IMG/VR virus record: IMGVR_UViG_3300031772_000016
Location: 1 to 64,000 of that record
Source of the DNA: a virus
DNA length: 64,000 bases
Direction: 5' to 3' (one strand)
This document shows positions 1-8,364 of the stretch, one piece after another. The notes beneath the pieces are model-generated. The model did no database searches, was not told the origin of the DNA, and saw only the letters and a list, made by a program, of their open reading frames with translations. The position numbers and the translations under genes were made by a program. Each line of letters starts with the position of its first letter. Position 1 is the stretch's first letter.

Positions 1-1031
1 AGGCTCCTCTGAGCATTACGGACCCTTCGAACATTACGGCTTTAGGTAGGGTGTTAGCGGGTGGAGTGGCTGGGGAAGATTATTCTCAGAACAAGAATCC
101 CGGGAATATTCTCAGGACGAAGGAGTTCACGAGTACGCAGAGGGTATTGTTGAGCAACGGGTCTGAGTTGGGCGTACTAGTTTATACAGATCTTTATCAG
201 AATTATTTTATCGAACATATATATAACGGGTATGCTGATCCGTATAATCAGGGTGCCGTTGTGGCTCGTTGGGCGTTTGATAACATAGGTATTTTAGAGA
301 AAGAGTTTGACGCTATCGTGGGGACTGTTGATAGCACTCCAGATACTGTCGACGTGACTGCTATCACGTTGCCTCAGTATCAGCGATACAAGTGTGAACG
401 CATTCGGGTGTGCAGTCTGGGTCAACTCACGATGACGTGGACTGGGTATAGACCTGGATCTGGAGTTGTGGATACAATAGTACCTATCAGTTCAGTAGCT
501 CAGAGCTACAAATTCACGTCTAACTATTTCAGGAATGTAGATGGTGGAGCTACTATTGATTGGATGCCTGGGAGTGCTGTAACCAACTCTGATAATTTTG
601 TAGTGCGGATAGAGGCTAACATTATTAACACGAAGGTATCAGAGTCTGACACTAAAATGCACAGAGTAGATCAGTGTCTACATTTATACATACCTCTATC
701 AAAATGGACTGCAGTGTGCAAGGGTGGTCAGCCTAATACCGCTTATGAATCTATAGCACCGTTTTATCGGTGGGAGGATAGATCTCCTAAACTGAATATC
801 GTAGATTTTTATGACCAAACCAGCGCTGTGTTTGACCAGACGGCTAGTCCGTCTGCCTGGAAAGCAGCAATATATCCCAGGCTCATTAGTCAGAGTAGAA
901 CTACGAGCGGCGCAGGGGACAACAAGATTTATACAGGCGTGTGGAGTTTAGATGTGGTATTGTTGCCTGATGGAAGCGAGGAATTGGGTAATTTAACCGG
1001 GAAAACGTATATCTCCTATTTCCAGGGATAA
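1..1031 (+). CDS. virion structural protein, 3' part (cut by window edge)
   Basis: The reading frame is open from the first bases of the window (first full codon at 3), so the true start lies upstream. A GTG at 51 is in frame but has no convincing ribosome site, and the residues before it continue smoothly (ITDPSNITALGRVLAGG). About 342 residues are visible. They are rich in beta-type residues (S, T, V, Y, G), with no transmembrane segment and no catalytic motif I recognise. A strong rho-independent terminator follows at once. The position just before a head-gene cluster and the composition suggest a tail, baseplate or fibre protein; this is inference. The exact role is unknown. Confidence 0.6.
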   Translation, partial: APLSITDPSNITALGRVLAGGVAGEDYSQNKNPGNILRTKEFTSTQRVLLSNGSELGVLVYTDLYQNYFIEHIYNGYADPYNQGAVVARWAFDNIGILEKEFDAIVGTVDSTPDTVDVTAITLPQYQRYKCERIRVCSLGQLTMTWTGYRPGSGVVDTIVPISSVAQSYKFTSNYFRNVDGGATIDWMPGSAVTNSDNFVVRIEANIINTKVSESDTKMHRVDQCLHLYIPLSKWTAVCKGGQPNTAYESIAPFYRWEDRSPKLNIVDFYDQTSAVFDQTASPSAWKAAIYPRLISQSRTTSGAGDNKIYTGVWSLDVVLLPDGSEELGNLTGKTYISYFQG

Positions 1032-1046
1032 TAGTAAAAGAATTAA

Positions 1047-1079
1047 GGGTATAGAGCACTATAGCTCTATACCTTTTTT
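1047..1079 (+). terminator. rho-independent terminator
   Basis: Perfect 9-bp stem GGTATAGAG / CTCTATACC with an 8-nt loop followed by six T. It ends the upstream + strand gene, and on the other side the minus-strand LamG gene stops at 1083, so it separates convergent genes. Confidence 0.9.
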
Positions 1080-1082
1080 GTA

Positions 1083-1970
1083 TTACTGTATTCGTAGAGT
1101 TTTCTTAAACCCAGCGCCTACGAGCAATCCTGCTACAGATTCGTTCTTGGTTGTCCTACCGTTGATTGTGTACAACATGTTTGATACTTCTGATCGTGTA
1201 GTGACATAGTGTACACTTGGTACAGATACCACTGTAGGTATGAGTTGGTCTGTGGTGTTGTTTGCTAGCACGGTTATTTCCGTGGCAGTCAGGGCACGTT
1301 TATAAATAGCTATTGCGTCGATGCACCCAGACCAGTTGTCATTTGGTGAAGACGAGCTTACGAACCATGCGCCTACACCGAACCATCCTGCGGATGTGTT
1401 CCAGTTCGACATCTGTTTGGATACAAGGGCTGAGTCGTCCATGTACAATACAGCGCTGCCTGCGCTTGTGAGGGAGACGGCCAGGTGTGTCCATGATCGG
1501 ATCTTTGCCAGTGAGGTTGTTTTGTGCTTGAGGCTATCTGTACCGTTGGTGAATATAAGATAATCAAAGCCACCGGTAGAAAGAGCAAGGAATGAGCACT
1601 CTGTTTTATTAGCTTTGTCTCCCCAGGCTACAATCGTTCTGGGTTGGGAAAGAGAAGCGAGTTTTACCCACGCTGAGATAGTCCGGGCGGACGAACCTGT
1701 AGGGAAAGAGTCTGCTGGAGTGTAGAGCCCACAAGTTGTGCCAGGGAAAGAATCTGCTCGGTTGGCGACACCCATACGGTCATTTACCCACTTAGGTATG
1801 CCCCTTTGGTCAGAGGTGTGCAGTGAATCGAGTTTGTGTCCGTTCCCGCTGGCATCCAGGAGGTTCCCAGTGAGTGGGTAAAAGGCGATCAGCCCATCCA
1901 CGGGAACCTGCGCCATCAAAATCCCTGCCAGCACCGCGATCATCGCTACCGTCTGCGTCAGTCTGCTCAT
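1083..1970 (-). CDS. secreted LamG/ConA-like domain protein with T9SS-like C-terminal tail
   Basis: A 295-residue protein starting at 1970. The start is chosen because GAGGAGG lies about 10 nt upstream and a sigma70-like promoter (2020-2048) would begin transcription near 2013, which excludes the longer frame from 2048. The N-terminus (MSRLTQTVAMIAVLAGILMA) is a clear signal peptide. It is followed by the LamG pattern: DGLIAFYPLTGNLLDASGNG, ISAWVKL, RSWTHLAVSL, LYMDD, GCIDAIAIYKRALTATEI. This fold usually binds carbohydrate or protein ligands outside the cell. The C-terminus (YTINGRTTKNESVAGLLVG... KKTLRIQ) resembles the short beta-rich sorting tails of type IX secretion cargo; this is inference. 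It is unlike the virion genes around it and has its own early-type promoter, so it may be a lysogenic-conversion-like or envelope-altering cargo gene acquired from a host. Confidence 0.7.
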   Translation of the reverse strand: MSRLTQTVAMIAVLAGILMAQVPVDGLIAFYPLTGNLLDASGNGHKLDSLHTSDQRGIPKWVNDRMGVANRADSFPGTTCGLYTPADSFPTGSSARTISAWVKLASLSQPRTIVAWGDKANKTECSFLALSTGGFDYLIFTNGTDSLKHKTTSLAKIRSWTHLAVSLTSAGSAVLYMDDSALVSKQMSNWNTSAGWFGVGAWFVSSSSPNDNWSGCIDAIAIYKRALTATEITVLANNTTDQLIPTVVSVPSVHYVTTRSEVSNMLYTINGRTTKNESVAGLLVGAGFKKTLRIQ

Positions 1971-2019
1971 TCTCTGCCTCCTCTGAGTTTGGTGTGCCTG
2001 TTTCTGTCTGCTCACTACT

Positions 2020-2048
2020 AATATACTTTTATGGAACGTCGGAATCAA
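2020..2048 (-). promoter_or_regulatory. sigma70-like promoter (minus strand) for LamG gene
   Basis: Read on the minus strand: TTGATT (2043-2048), 17-nt spacer, TATATT (2020-2025). The same arrangement recurs at 2988-3016 and 34910-34938, each just upstream of a minus-strand gene. Confidence 0.75.
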
Positions 2049-2064
2049 GTACTATTTTTGGTCA

Positions 2065-2424
2065 CTAGTCCGTGTCTATGACAGTTTGGATCAACAGGCT
2101 TTTTATTATGAACTCATCTGACATATCACACCCGGTGTTTTTAACATGCCGAGCTTTGATGGTGTCGATGAGCTGTTGGTGCGTTAAAACGGAGAGCTCT
2201 GTTACTCGTTTTTTTCTGTAATCTTCATCTATTTCGTGACAGTCAAAATCCGTGTCTATTATAGCCTCAGTGAGGAAAGTCCTGATTACGGATTTGCTTG
2301 TGACAGCCTGCCCGATGTCTTTAGAGAATCGAGCCCTGATTGTGTCGACGATCTGTTGTGTAGTCAGGTGGAGAAGCTCTGCTTCCCGTTTTTCTCTGTA
2401 AGAAAGATCTTCTTTTTCATTCAT
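2065..2424 (-). CDS. small protein made of two tandem repeats
   Basis: 119 residues made of two diverged copies of a ~50-residue unit. Copy 1 runs from YREKREAELLHLTTQQIVDT to TEAIIDTD, copy 2 from YRKKRVTELSVLTHQQLIDT to IQTVIDTD. Each unit is predicted helical and charged, with no known catalytic motif. The start at 2424 has AGGTG just upstream. It is the second gene of a minus-strand pair under the promoter at 2988-3016 and is probably expressed early. The function is unknown; a small helical protein modulating a host component is one possibility, unsupported by direct evidence. Confidence 0.65.
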   Translation of the reverse strand: MNEKEDLSYREKREAELLHLTTQQIVDTIRARFSKDIGQAVTSKSVIRTFLTEAIIDTDFDCHEIDEDYRKKRVTELSVLTHQQLIDTIKARHVKNTGCDMSDEFIIKSLLIQTVIDTD

Positions 2425-2436
2425 AGGTCACCTATT

Positions 2437-2943
2437 CTACAAGGCTTGTCCGCCTATATCTACAATGAGGTTACTGTCCTCGTCGTAGAATAGTTTTATG
2501 CCTAAACTTTTGAGAGTTTTGTGCGTTTTCAGGAGATTCGTAGCATTCTCTGCCTCTGTATCCGAATATTCACTCAGCACTTCTTTCATGTCTATCAAAA
2601 AGCTAGCGCTAGACAGCACATCGTTCAAATCAGCCTGTATGTACTCTATAGTTAGCCAGGGCTGACTTTTTGGGCTCTTGTTGCGTATGTTGAACCTGTT
2701 TAGATAGCCTCGTATCTCCCTGCGCCATTTGTCCCTGTTTAATGACTGCGGCATAGTCACGTACTTGATAATGTGCTCGAGTAGCGTGATAGTCATATTG
2801 GAGAGGGCTGAAAGGGCTTCTTTCCTGTTTCGAGACATAGCCACGATAGTCCGCAGCTCAGACGCGTATTTATCGTGGCCGTCTTTTTTTAGCTGCCTGA
2901 TAAAGCTTTCGATAGTCCTTGTAACCATTTCTTTCTTCACCAT
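2437..2943 (-). CDS. hypothetical early protein
   Basis: 168 residues from ATG at 2943. The ATG at 2952 is too close to the GGAG to be favoured, while 2943 leaves about 10 nt. Mostly helical and charged (MVKKEMVTRTIESFIRQLKK...), with no membrane segment and no motif I recognise. First gene after the TTGATT-N17-TATATT promoter at 2988-3016, 12 nt upstream of the tandem-repeat gene, so the two form a small minus-strand operon opposite to the virion genes. Likely an early host-interaction gene by position only. Confidence 0.6.
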   Translation of the reverse strand: MVKKEMVTRTIESFIRQLKKDGHDKYASELRTIVAMSRNRKEALSALSNMTITLLEHIIKYVTMPQSLNRDKWRREIRGYLNRFNIRNKSPKSQPWLTIEYIQADLNDVLSSASFLIDMKEVLSEYSDTEAENATNLLKTHKTLKSLGIKLFYDEDSNLIVDIGGQAL

Positions 2944-2987
2944 GATAAACATACTCCGGTAGGATTGTGGATATTGACCGTACTATT

Positions 2988-3016
2988 AATATACCTTTGT
3001 ATAACGTAAGAATCAA
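2988..3016 (-). promoter_or_regulatory. sigma70-like promoter (minus strand)
   Basis: Minus-strand TTGATT (3011-3016), 17-nt spacer, TATATT (2988-2993), 45 nt upstream of the 2943 start. Nearly the same spacer (TTACGTTATA-like) as the promoter at 2020-2048. Confidence 0.75.
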
Positions 3017-3100
3017 GGCTTTTTTGAAGCAGTTCTTGCTCGGGTCCCTCTCCCCCTCAAAATATCTCCGTAGCTCCCGGTCCACAAACACCATCCATAA

Positions 3101-3113
3101 TAGTCTACTAATA
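3101..3113 (+). promoter_or_regulatory. phage promoter-like motif TAGTCTACTAATA
   Basis: Member of the recurrent TAnTCTnnTAATA family found before + strand operons. It is followed about 22 nt later by GCTATATCCATA, the same second element as at 18554. Lies 55 nt before the terminase gene. Confidence 0.65.
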
Positions 3114-3167
3114 ATATCTGATTAACAGGTAATGCTATATCCATATCACATATAACAGGGGGTCTGT

Positions 3168-3779
3168 ATGGTTGCGGTGCCGTCTAAATGGATTGAAAAC
3201 TCAAAAGTCCTCGACAAGAGCCTCGTAACAGGAAGTGCTTTTGACAGAAGTCAGGACAAGCTAGTGCCCCATTTTATGGGTCTGGATATCGGATTGAAAA
3301 ATGATGGCACTGCAGTAACTATAGGCCACTGGGTGACAGAGTTCATAAAGGATAATCCAGTAAAGAAGTTAGAGATAGACGTGTCTACAGTACGATACGC
3401 GAGAAACGAGAATAGAGCGTTTTTTGAGATAGAAGAGATAGCCGATTGGGTGTGTATGTGGGCTCGCAGATACAACATCCAGTCTGGATTAACAGACCAA
3501 TACTATGGACTCACAGCTGTGCCAGCTATGAAGAAAAAAGGGTTTAAAAACATCTCTTTCAAGCATTTTACCCAAGCTCTGAATACCGAGATGTTCTCTG
3601 TGCTGGACAGCTACCTGAGTAAGGGTCTTTTACGCATGCCTGTGTCAGATTTAACAGAAGAGTTGCAAAATCTAGTGATAGACCCAGCCGCTCGATATGC
3701 AGTAGCACCCGTAGGTGGGCACGACGATTTGACGGATAGTTTTGCACGAATGGTCTATACGGCACACATTAGCAGATAA
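3168..3779 (+). CDS. large terminase, nuclease domain only
   Basis: 203 residues matching the C-terminal RNase H-like nuclease half of phage large terminases. Visible motifs are GLDIGLKNDGTAV (first acidic strand), DQYYG (second acidic position) and GGHDDLTDSFARM (third acidic motif). This half cuts concatemeric DNA during packaging. The start (MVAVPSKWIENSKV) sits exactly at the usual link between ATPase and nuclease domains. No Walker A/B motor part precedes it; instead there are minus-strand genes and a promoter-like motif. It has its own GGGGG-type ribosome site. So the terminase is split into separate genes, with the ATPase part presumably outside the window. Confidence 0.8.
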   Translation: MVAVPSKWIENSKVLDKSLVTGSAFDRSQDKLVPHFMGLDIGLKNDGTAVTIGHWVTEFIKDNPVKKLEIDVSTVRYARNENRAFFEIEEIADWVCMWARRYNIQSGLTDQYYGLTAVPAMKKKGFKNISFKHFTQALNTEMFSVLDSYLSKGLLRMPVSDLTEELQNLVIDPAARYAVAPVGGHDDLTDSFARMVYTAHISR

Positions 3780-3799
3780 CATATCGGGGCCGCTCTGTC

Positions 3800-3985
3800 A
3801 TGAACTCCATGGAATATCAATGTAGGCTCGCTGAGTACGACGAGCGCATCTCATTCTACGCGAATAAACAAAAAGAAATCGAGTACGAGAAATCGAGATT
3901 CGTGCTCGAGGTCCTAAAGAATACCGTAGCGGCAAAAGCCGAGAGCGCACTGCCACCAGGTATAGAAGTCATCAAGAGGCCATAA
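3800..3985 (+). CDS. small hypothetical coiled-coil protein
   Basis: 61 residues, highly charged and helical (CRLAEYDERISFYANKQKEI), probably a short coiled coil. Lies 20 nt after the terminase nuclease gene and 3 nt before the next small gene, in the packaging operon leading to portal. I recognise no family. Small helical genes between terminase and portal are common in large phages; a packaging accessory role is only positional inference. Confidence 0.55.
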   Translation: MNSMEYQCRLAEYDERISFYANKQKEIEYEKSRFVLEVLKNTVAAKAESALPPGIEVIKRP

Positions 3986-3988
3986 TAT

Positions 3989-4183
3989 ATGCCGGGTGAA
4001 TTGAATTTTGAGGACGACAAGCAGGAAGCGGGTTATAGGGAAAACCAATATAAAACCCGCGGAGAGAATGGAGACCAAGATCCTATAGACCCAGACTCTC
4101 AGTCCTCTTTGCCGAACTCAAAAATGATTATGAATGTCCTGAAACTGGTCCGCTGTCAGGACAAGAACACAATACCTGATTAG
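3989..4183 (+). CDS. small hypothetical protein
   Basis: 64 residues, acidic and polar (MPGELNFEDDKQEAGY...), probably poorly ordered in its first half. Begins 3 nt after the stop of the previous gene, which suggests translational coupling, since no strong ribosome site is seen. No recognisable domain. Confidence 0.45.
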   Translation: MPGELNFEDDKQEAGYRENQYKTRGENGDQDPIDPDSQSSLPNSKMIMNVLKLVRCQDKNTIPD

Positions 4184-4201
4184 AGAGGGCCCACATAACA
4201 C

Positions 4202-4528
4202 ATGGCAGATCTAAATCAAATTACACGAGACGCTACTACTCTCCGCGGTAAAATCCTGAAAGACCTTGACACTCTCATCAAGATGTACGGGGAGTTTGAG
4301 GGGTCCGTGACAGAGCGCTTTAGGGATGAGTACACGAAGAACGCAGGAGCTACCAGCGGCCTCGAAGATTTCTACGCACTCAGTAATTCCGTGAAGAAGA
4401 ACCATATAGCAGTGAAAAACGCATACGCTCTCCTGAAGAGAATGCGTGCAGTAGATGGGTTTGAGATCACTGAAGAAGAGGTGTTGGATAAAGAGCTGGA
4501 AGAGCTCCTGTCAGACGCCCCCAAATAA
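4202..4528 (+). CDS. hypothetical helical protein upstream of portal
   Basis: 108 residues, almost entirely helical by composition (ITRDATTLRGKILKDLDTLI ... LLKRMRAV) with an acidic C-terminus (EEEVLDKELEELLSDAPK). GAGAGGG lies about 14 nt upstream. It precedes portal by 27 nt. The small-terminase position is often near here, and a small oligomeric helical protein would fit, but no helix-turn-helix is clear, so that identity is only a possibility. Confidence 0.55.
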   Translation: MADLNQITRDATTLRGKILKDLDTLIKMYGEFEGSVTERFRDEYTKNAGATSGLEDFYALSNSVKKNHIAVKNAYALLKRMRAVDGFEITEEEVLDKELEELLSDAPK

Positions 4529-4555
4529 CATATCACATAGCGAGTAGAGAAGAAC

Positions 4556-6481
4556 ATGGAAGAACCAAAACGTATGCGAACTACAGTAAGAAAGACAGCA
4601 TCGGAGATAGTCCCGGTAAAGAACGGGGATAATGTCCGAGTGTCCAATAAGCTCACTGAAAAAGAGATTGTGGCCAGAAAAATCAGGAAGTACGCTACTA
4701 CGACGTTCGGGTTTAATACGAGGACCGCGGCAGGTACCGGATATAGCTCCGGCGGGTCGATGGACAGCCAGTTCGGTAACTTCTACTCCCCTCAGCTGTC
4801 CACGGACTTCCTGGAAAAACCGCAAAACCAACGTGAACGTAGAGCCTGGTACCGACATTTTTATCACTCCAATGAGTTCGTGGGACAGGCTATCGACCTG
4901 CACTCCACGCTCCCTCTCTCGAAACTCCGACTCGAGAAACCGCATGGTGAGAACCAAGAGCAGTGTGAGTATGTGTATGCGTTCTTCACCGAGATGTGCG
5001 ATGAGATAAAGCTTTTCAAGACCCTACTGGAAATAAGCCACGAGTTCTGGTTACTAGGCTCGTGCACATGCTACTCTGAAGACCATGATCCGTATGAAGT
5101 TACAGATGAGGATGGAGAAGAAAAAGTACGGGAAATGAAGCTCAAGGGTAAAGCAGAAGCAGAGAGACTCTACAAAGAGTTTAAGGTCATAGATAAAGAC
5201 CCTAACTATAAGGGCTTTAGAAAGATTATCATCCTCCCGCCTGATCAGGTGCGTATGAAGAAAATACCCCTGTCAGATGAGAGTATCGTAGAGTTCATCC
5301 CGGAGCCAGAGACGAGAAAATCGATCCTGAACTCCCAGGATCCAAGCTATTATGGCACCGGATCAGATGACGTGCAGAGAAAGATACCCCATATACAGGG
5401 TAAACTCCTGGAACAGCTAAAACAGAGCGGTAGCATCGCTCTGGACACCGACCCGTATAGCGGGTCCCACGTACATTATCTGTGTCGTAAAAAGTGCCAG
5501 TATGAGACCTACGGTGTATCTATCCTCGAGCGCTGCGTAAACACCCTCCTGTATGATGACAAGCTACGTCAGGCTCAGACGTCGATCGCGTCTCGGCATA
5601 TGACTCCCATGCGTGTAGTGTGGGCTGAGGAGCTGTCTGACACGGACGTAGAGAACCTCCGTGAGCAGGTGGACATGGCTTTGACGGACCCTGATTTCTC
5701 GATCGTAGCCAACTACCAGGTAAACTGGCAGGAAATGGGCTCCAACGGTCGTCTGCTGCAGCTCGACAGTGAGCACGAGTACGTAGCGAACTCCCTGTTC
5801 GCGGGACTGGGAGTGACCCGGGAGCTACTGACCGGTGAGGGCACGTACGCTGGTAATAGGATCACGCTGGAGGTACTGAACACACAGTACATGCTGTTTA
5901 GGGAGCAGCTCCAGGAGTACGTGGAGAATAACCTGTTCAAGCCGGTAGCTAAGAAAAAGGGATTCATTGAGAAGGACAAGTACGGTCGTGAGAAGTTGAT
6001 CTACCCTAAACTGAGCTTTACTCGTCTAGCTATCAAGGACAATGATGCGTTCTTTGATCAGGCTATGCAGCTCTACAACAAGGGCTCTATCTCGATCGAT
6101 GTGATCCTGGAGATGCTGAACATAGACCCAGTGTCTACCCGTAAAAAGATAGAGGCTGATCTGTTTACTGTGAACGATTTCGCGTTCAACCAGCTCATGA
6201 CGAACCTGTATGTCGCTACAGCTACTAAACTGGCTGAGGGGTATAGCTCTGCGGATAAGATGGCTGAGTACCTCAAGCTCGACCCACTCCCTCCGCCTCC
6301 GGCGGGTGAGGAGGCAGGTGGAGGTCTGGGAGGGCTCGGCGGTGGAGCGCCGCCTATGGGTAGATTCTCGTCTGTAGGGATGGATAGTAAACGCCAGGCG
6401 GCTTTGACTAAGCTCATGACTATGGCTATGAAGAATCCAGAGAAGATGGACAAGATAGCGGCGTTTTTAGCGAAGAAATAG
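4556..6481 (+). CDS. portal protein
   Basis: 641 residues, typical size for a myovirus portal, which forms the dodecameric DNA channel at one capsid vertex. The order of conserved parts fits: the entry segment WYRHFYHSNEFVGQAIDLHS (about 100-119), a central wing region, VSILERCVNTLLYDDKLRQA (about 321-340), then FAGLGVTRELLTGEGTYAGN (about 420-440), and a long C-terminal helix. The C-terminus has a proline/glycine-rich linker (PPPPAGEEAGGGLGG) and a basic tail. Residues about 350-394 (MRVVWAEELSDTDVENL... NWQEMG) recur twice in a separate small protein at 26566. Lies downstream of the terminase nuclease and upstream of head genes. Confidence 0.9.
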   Translation: MEEPKRMRTTVRKTASEIVPVKNGDNVRVSNKLTEKEIVARKIRKYATTTFGFNTRTAAGTGYSSGGSMDSQFGNFYSPQLSTDFLEKPQNQRERRAWYRHFYHSNEFVGQAIDLHSTLPLSKLRLEKPHGENQEQCEYVYAFFTEMCDEIKLFKTLLEISHEFWLLGSCTCYSEDHDPYEVTDEDGEEKVREMKLKGKAEAERLYKEFKVIDKDPNYKGFRKIIILPPDQVRMKKIPLSDESIVEFIPEPETRKSILNSQDPSYYGTGSDDVQRKIPHIQGKLLEQLKQSGSIALDTDPYSGSHVHYLCRKKCQYETYGVSILERCVNTLLYDDKLRQAQTSIASRHMTPMRVVWAEELSDTDVENLREQVDMALTDPDFSIVANYQVNWQEMGSNGRLLQLDSEHEYVANSLFAGLGVTRELLTGEGTYAGNRITLEVLNTQYMLFREQLQEYVENNLFKPVAKKKGFIEKDKYGREKLIYPKLSFTRLAIKDNDAFFDQAMQLYNKGSISIDVILEMLNIDPVSTRKKIEADLFTVNDFAFNQLMTNLYVATATKLAEGYSSADKMAEYLKLDPLPPPPAGEEAGGGLGGLGGGAPPMGRFSSVGMDSKRQAALTKLMTMAMKNPEKMDKIAAFLAKK

Positions 6482-6483
6482 CT

Positions 6484-6822
6484 ATGAATAAATCTATAGC
6501 GAGTGTACTGCGCAAGATAGCGCAGATGATAGTGATAGATGAGACTCCAGAGACTGAGGAGGAGATCCTACTCAGGCGTCAGCGGGTGTGTGAGGAGCCT
6601 GGGGGTCTTGGGGTATCTATACGTAAGCCGAGGGTACAGGTGCAGAGGGATGAGACGGAGATGACACAGCGACCTAAGCTACGCCCTATGCGTCGCCAGC
6701 CTGCTTATCAGAGTGAGTGGAGTGGGGATGGTGGGAAAGAGAAGAGGAATGAGTATCAGGCTGAGTATCGTGCTAACGGCAATGATGTGGGTACTAGATA
6801 CGTGAAGAAACCAAAAGTGTGA
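6484..6822 (+). CDS. hypothetical protein, head region
   Basis: 112 residues beginning 2 nt after the portal stop, so probably coupled. The N-terminal ~20 residues are amphipathic (MNKSIASVLRKIAQMIVI). The rest is arginine- and glutamate-rich and probably disordered (RRQRVCEEPGGLGVS, KLRPMRRQPAYQSEWSGDGG). The lysine/arginine content could bind DNA or assist head assembly, but no family is recognised. Confidence 0.5.
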   Translation: MNKSIASVLRKIAQMIVIDETPETEEEILLRRQRVCEEPGGLGVSIRKPRVQVQRDETEMTQRPKLRPMRRQPAYQSEWSGDGGKEKRNEYQAEYRANGNDVGTRYVKKPKV

Positions 6823-6834
6823 GGAGTTTGTAAA

Positions 6835-7119
6835 ATGCCAAAGCCACCGAGAGAGTTAACCAAGCAGGTAATGACCATCCAGGAGATCATAGACGGCCTG
6901 AATGATGTCATTGGCGGTAACAAGATCAAGATCGAGTACTACGGTAAAGATTTTGTGGAGCCGCTGGGTGAGATACGTAAGCAGGCTCTGGAGTTACGAA
7001 GTAAGATGGAAGTCTTTAAGAGTAACCTGGAGTACGCGCTCACAGCACAGTTTTCGACTAGTGAGCGATTTGCGTCGTCCAAGAAGGTTATAGATCAGTT
7101 CTTATCTAGGAAATTCTAG
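6835..7119 (+). CDS. hypothetical helical protein, head region
   Basis: 94 residues with a good ribosome site (GAGGAG, about 8 nt before ATG). Predicted mostly helical, with heptad-like spacing (VMTIQEIIDGLNDVIGG ... IRKQALELRSKMEVFKSNLE). Last gene before the promoter-like motif at 7141. Function unknown; the position fits a small head-assembly factor. Confidence 0.55.
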   Translation: MPKPPRELTKQVMTIQEIIDGLNDVIGGNKIKIEYYGKDFVEPLGEIRKQALELRSKMEVFKSNLEYALTAQFSTSERFASSKKVIDQFLSRKF

Positions 7120-7140
7120 TAGCATAGTAATAGATCATAA

Positions 7141-7153
7141 TACTCTTCTAATA
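7141..7153 (+). promoter_or_regulatory. phage promoter-like motif TACTCTTCTAATA
   Basis: Copy of the TAnTCTnnTAATA family, 48 nt before the start at 7201; TATTATCC lies about 30 nt downstream. Confidence 0.6.
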
Positions 7154-7200
7154 AATAAATTAAGTCGAATCACTGTCCGAGATATTATCCGGGGTACACT

Positions 7201-8364
7201 ATGGCTAAAGATGACAAGAAAAAGCCTGAGTTAAAAGTATCGCCAGGCGAAAAAGATAAAAAGGGTGATGAGAAAGCGAGAGCTAAACAGCTGTTGTCTA
7301 AGCATCCTGAGATCATGTATAACGCACGAAACCTGTTTCGCAACGAGAATGGTACTACTATCGTTGAGGAATCGGTGCCGCGTGGTGATCCGAAGAAAGA
7401 AGATGTCATCATGCCTCGGACTCAGGGAGACCTGACGGACACAGATTTACGTGAGATGGCTGTATTCGCGTCCTCTTTGGTAGATGACACTCTCCGACAG
7501 TACGATCAGAAGGTGGCGTATGAGGATGCTCTCCAGCGTGCGATAGGGTCCAAGGACGGTGGGAAGTACGCTGGAAAAGTCAATGCATCTACATTTTCTC
7601 TGATCATGGATACGATGGGTAAGAAGGCTAAGAAAGCGTCGGAAGAATCATCTGAACCTATACAGGAAATAACCAAGGAGGCTCGCATGGATAAGGGAAT
7701 GATTTTGGCAGAGCTCGAAGCTACTCGTATCAAGATGGCAGCGTTGGAGGCTCTCGCAGGTGATGAAGGTATGGACAAAGAGGCCAAAGAGAAGCCTACC
7801 TGTAAAAAGTGTGGTGAGAAGCATTGGCCGTTTATGGGTTGCGGCAAGAAAGAAAAGTCAGAGGACAAGGAAGATAAGAAGGACGACAAGAGCGAAAAAG
7901 GCGCAGATAAGGACGACAAGAAGGGCGCAGATAAAGAGGCTAAAGAAATGCCTACATGCGCTAAGTGCTCTAAGAAGCATTGGCCTTTCCAGGGTTGTGG
8001 TAAGAAAGAAGACAAGAAGGACGACAAGAAAGAGAAGACTGCTATGGAGAACATAGTGGAGTCTCTCGATGAGATCGCTGGCACCCTGGAGTCACAGAAA
8101 GACTACGAGCTGTTCAAGATCGCCTATCAGATCGATCAGGTGTCTGATGTGCTCATGGGCAAGAAAGAAGCTGCGACTCTCGAAAGCGATACCGACGAGA
8201 AGTACATGAAAGAGTTCTTCAAGGCCGGTATGCGCGAAGGTGACTCTGACGAGAAGTCATACATGGCTGCGTTCAATACAGATACCACTACCGAGCTGAA
8301 GGACAAGTATCCTAAGGGTCTCGGCAAGGACGCATCTGCAATGCCCTATCAGGTAAAGAAATAA
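7201..8364 (+). CDS. lysine-rich head protein with two cysteine/histidine knuckles
   Basis: 387 residues. Low-complexity K/D/E tracts (SEDKEDKKDDKSEKGADKDD) separate two near-identical cysteine motifs, PTCKKCGEKHWPFMGCGKK (about 200-218) and PTCAKCSKKHWPFQGCGKK (about 251-269). Each has C-x2-C-x4-H-x5-C and is a candidate zinc knuckle. The ends are more globular and helical. Position between portal and capsid protein, together with charged tracts, fits an internal head or scaffold-associated protein; this is inference, as I do not recognise the family. Confidence 0.6.
   Translation: MAKDDKKKPELKVSPGEKDKKGDEKARAKQLLSKHPEIMYNARNLFRNENGTTIVEESVPRGDPKKEDVIMPRTQGDLTDTDLREMAVFASSLVDDTLRQYDQKVAYEDALQRAIGSKDGGKYAGKVNASTFSLIMDTMGKKAKKASEESSEPIQEITKEARMDKGMILAELEATRIKMAALEALAGDEGMDKEAKEKPTCKKCGEKHWPFMGCGKKEKSEDKEDKKDDKSEKGADKDDKKGADKEAKEMPTCAKCSKKHWPFQGCGKKEDKKDDKKEKTAMENIVESLDEIAGTLESQKDYELFKIAYQIDQVSDVLMGKKEAATLESDTDEKYMKEFFKAGMREGDSDEKSYMAAFNTDTTTELKDKYPKGLGKDASAMPYQVKK

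Noticed and set aside
2870-3094. Minus-strand 74-residue frame upstream of the early operon
   Set aside because: It runs through the TTGATT-N17-TATATT promoter and overlaps the 2437-2943 gene in another frame; no ribosome site.
7506-8084. Long minus-strand frame opposite the lysine-rich head gene
   Set aside because: It is a mirror of the AAG/GAC-rich coding strand (serine/leucine-rich translation), without start signals.
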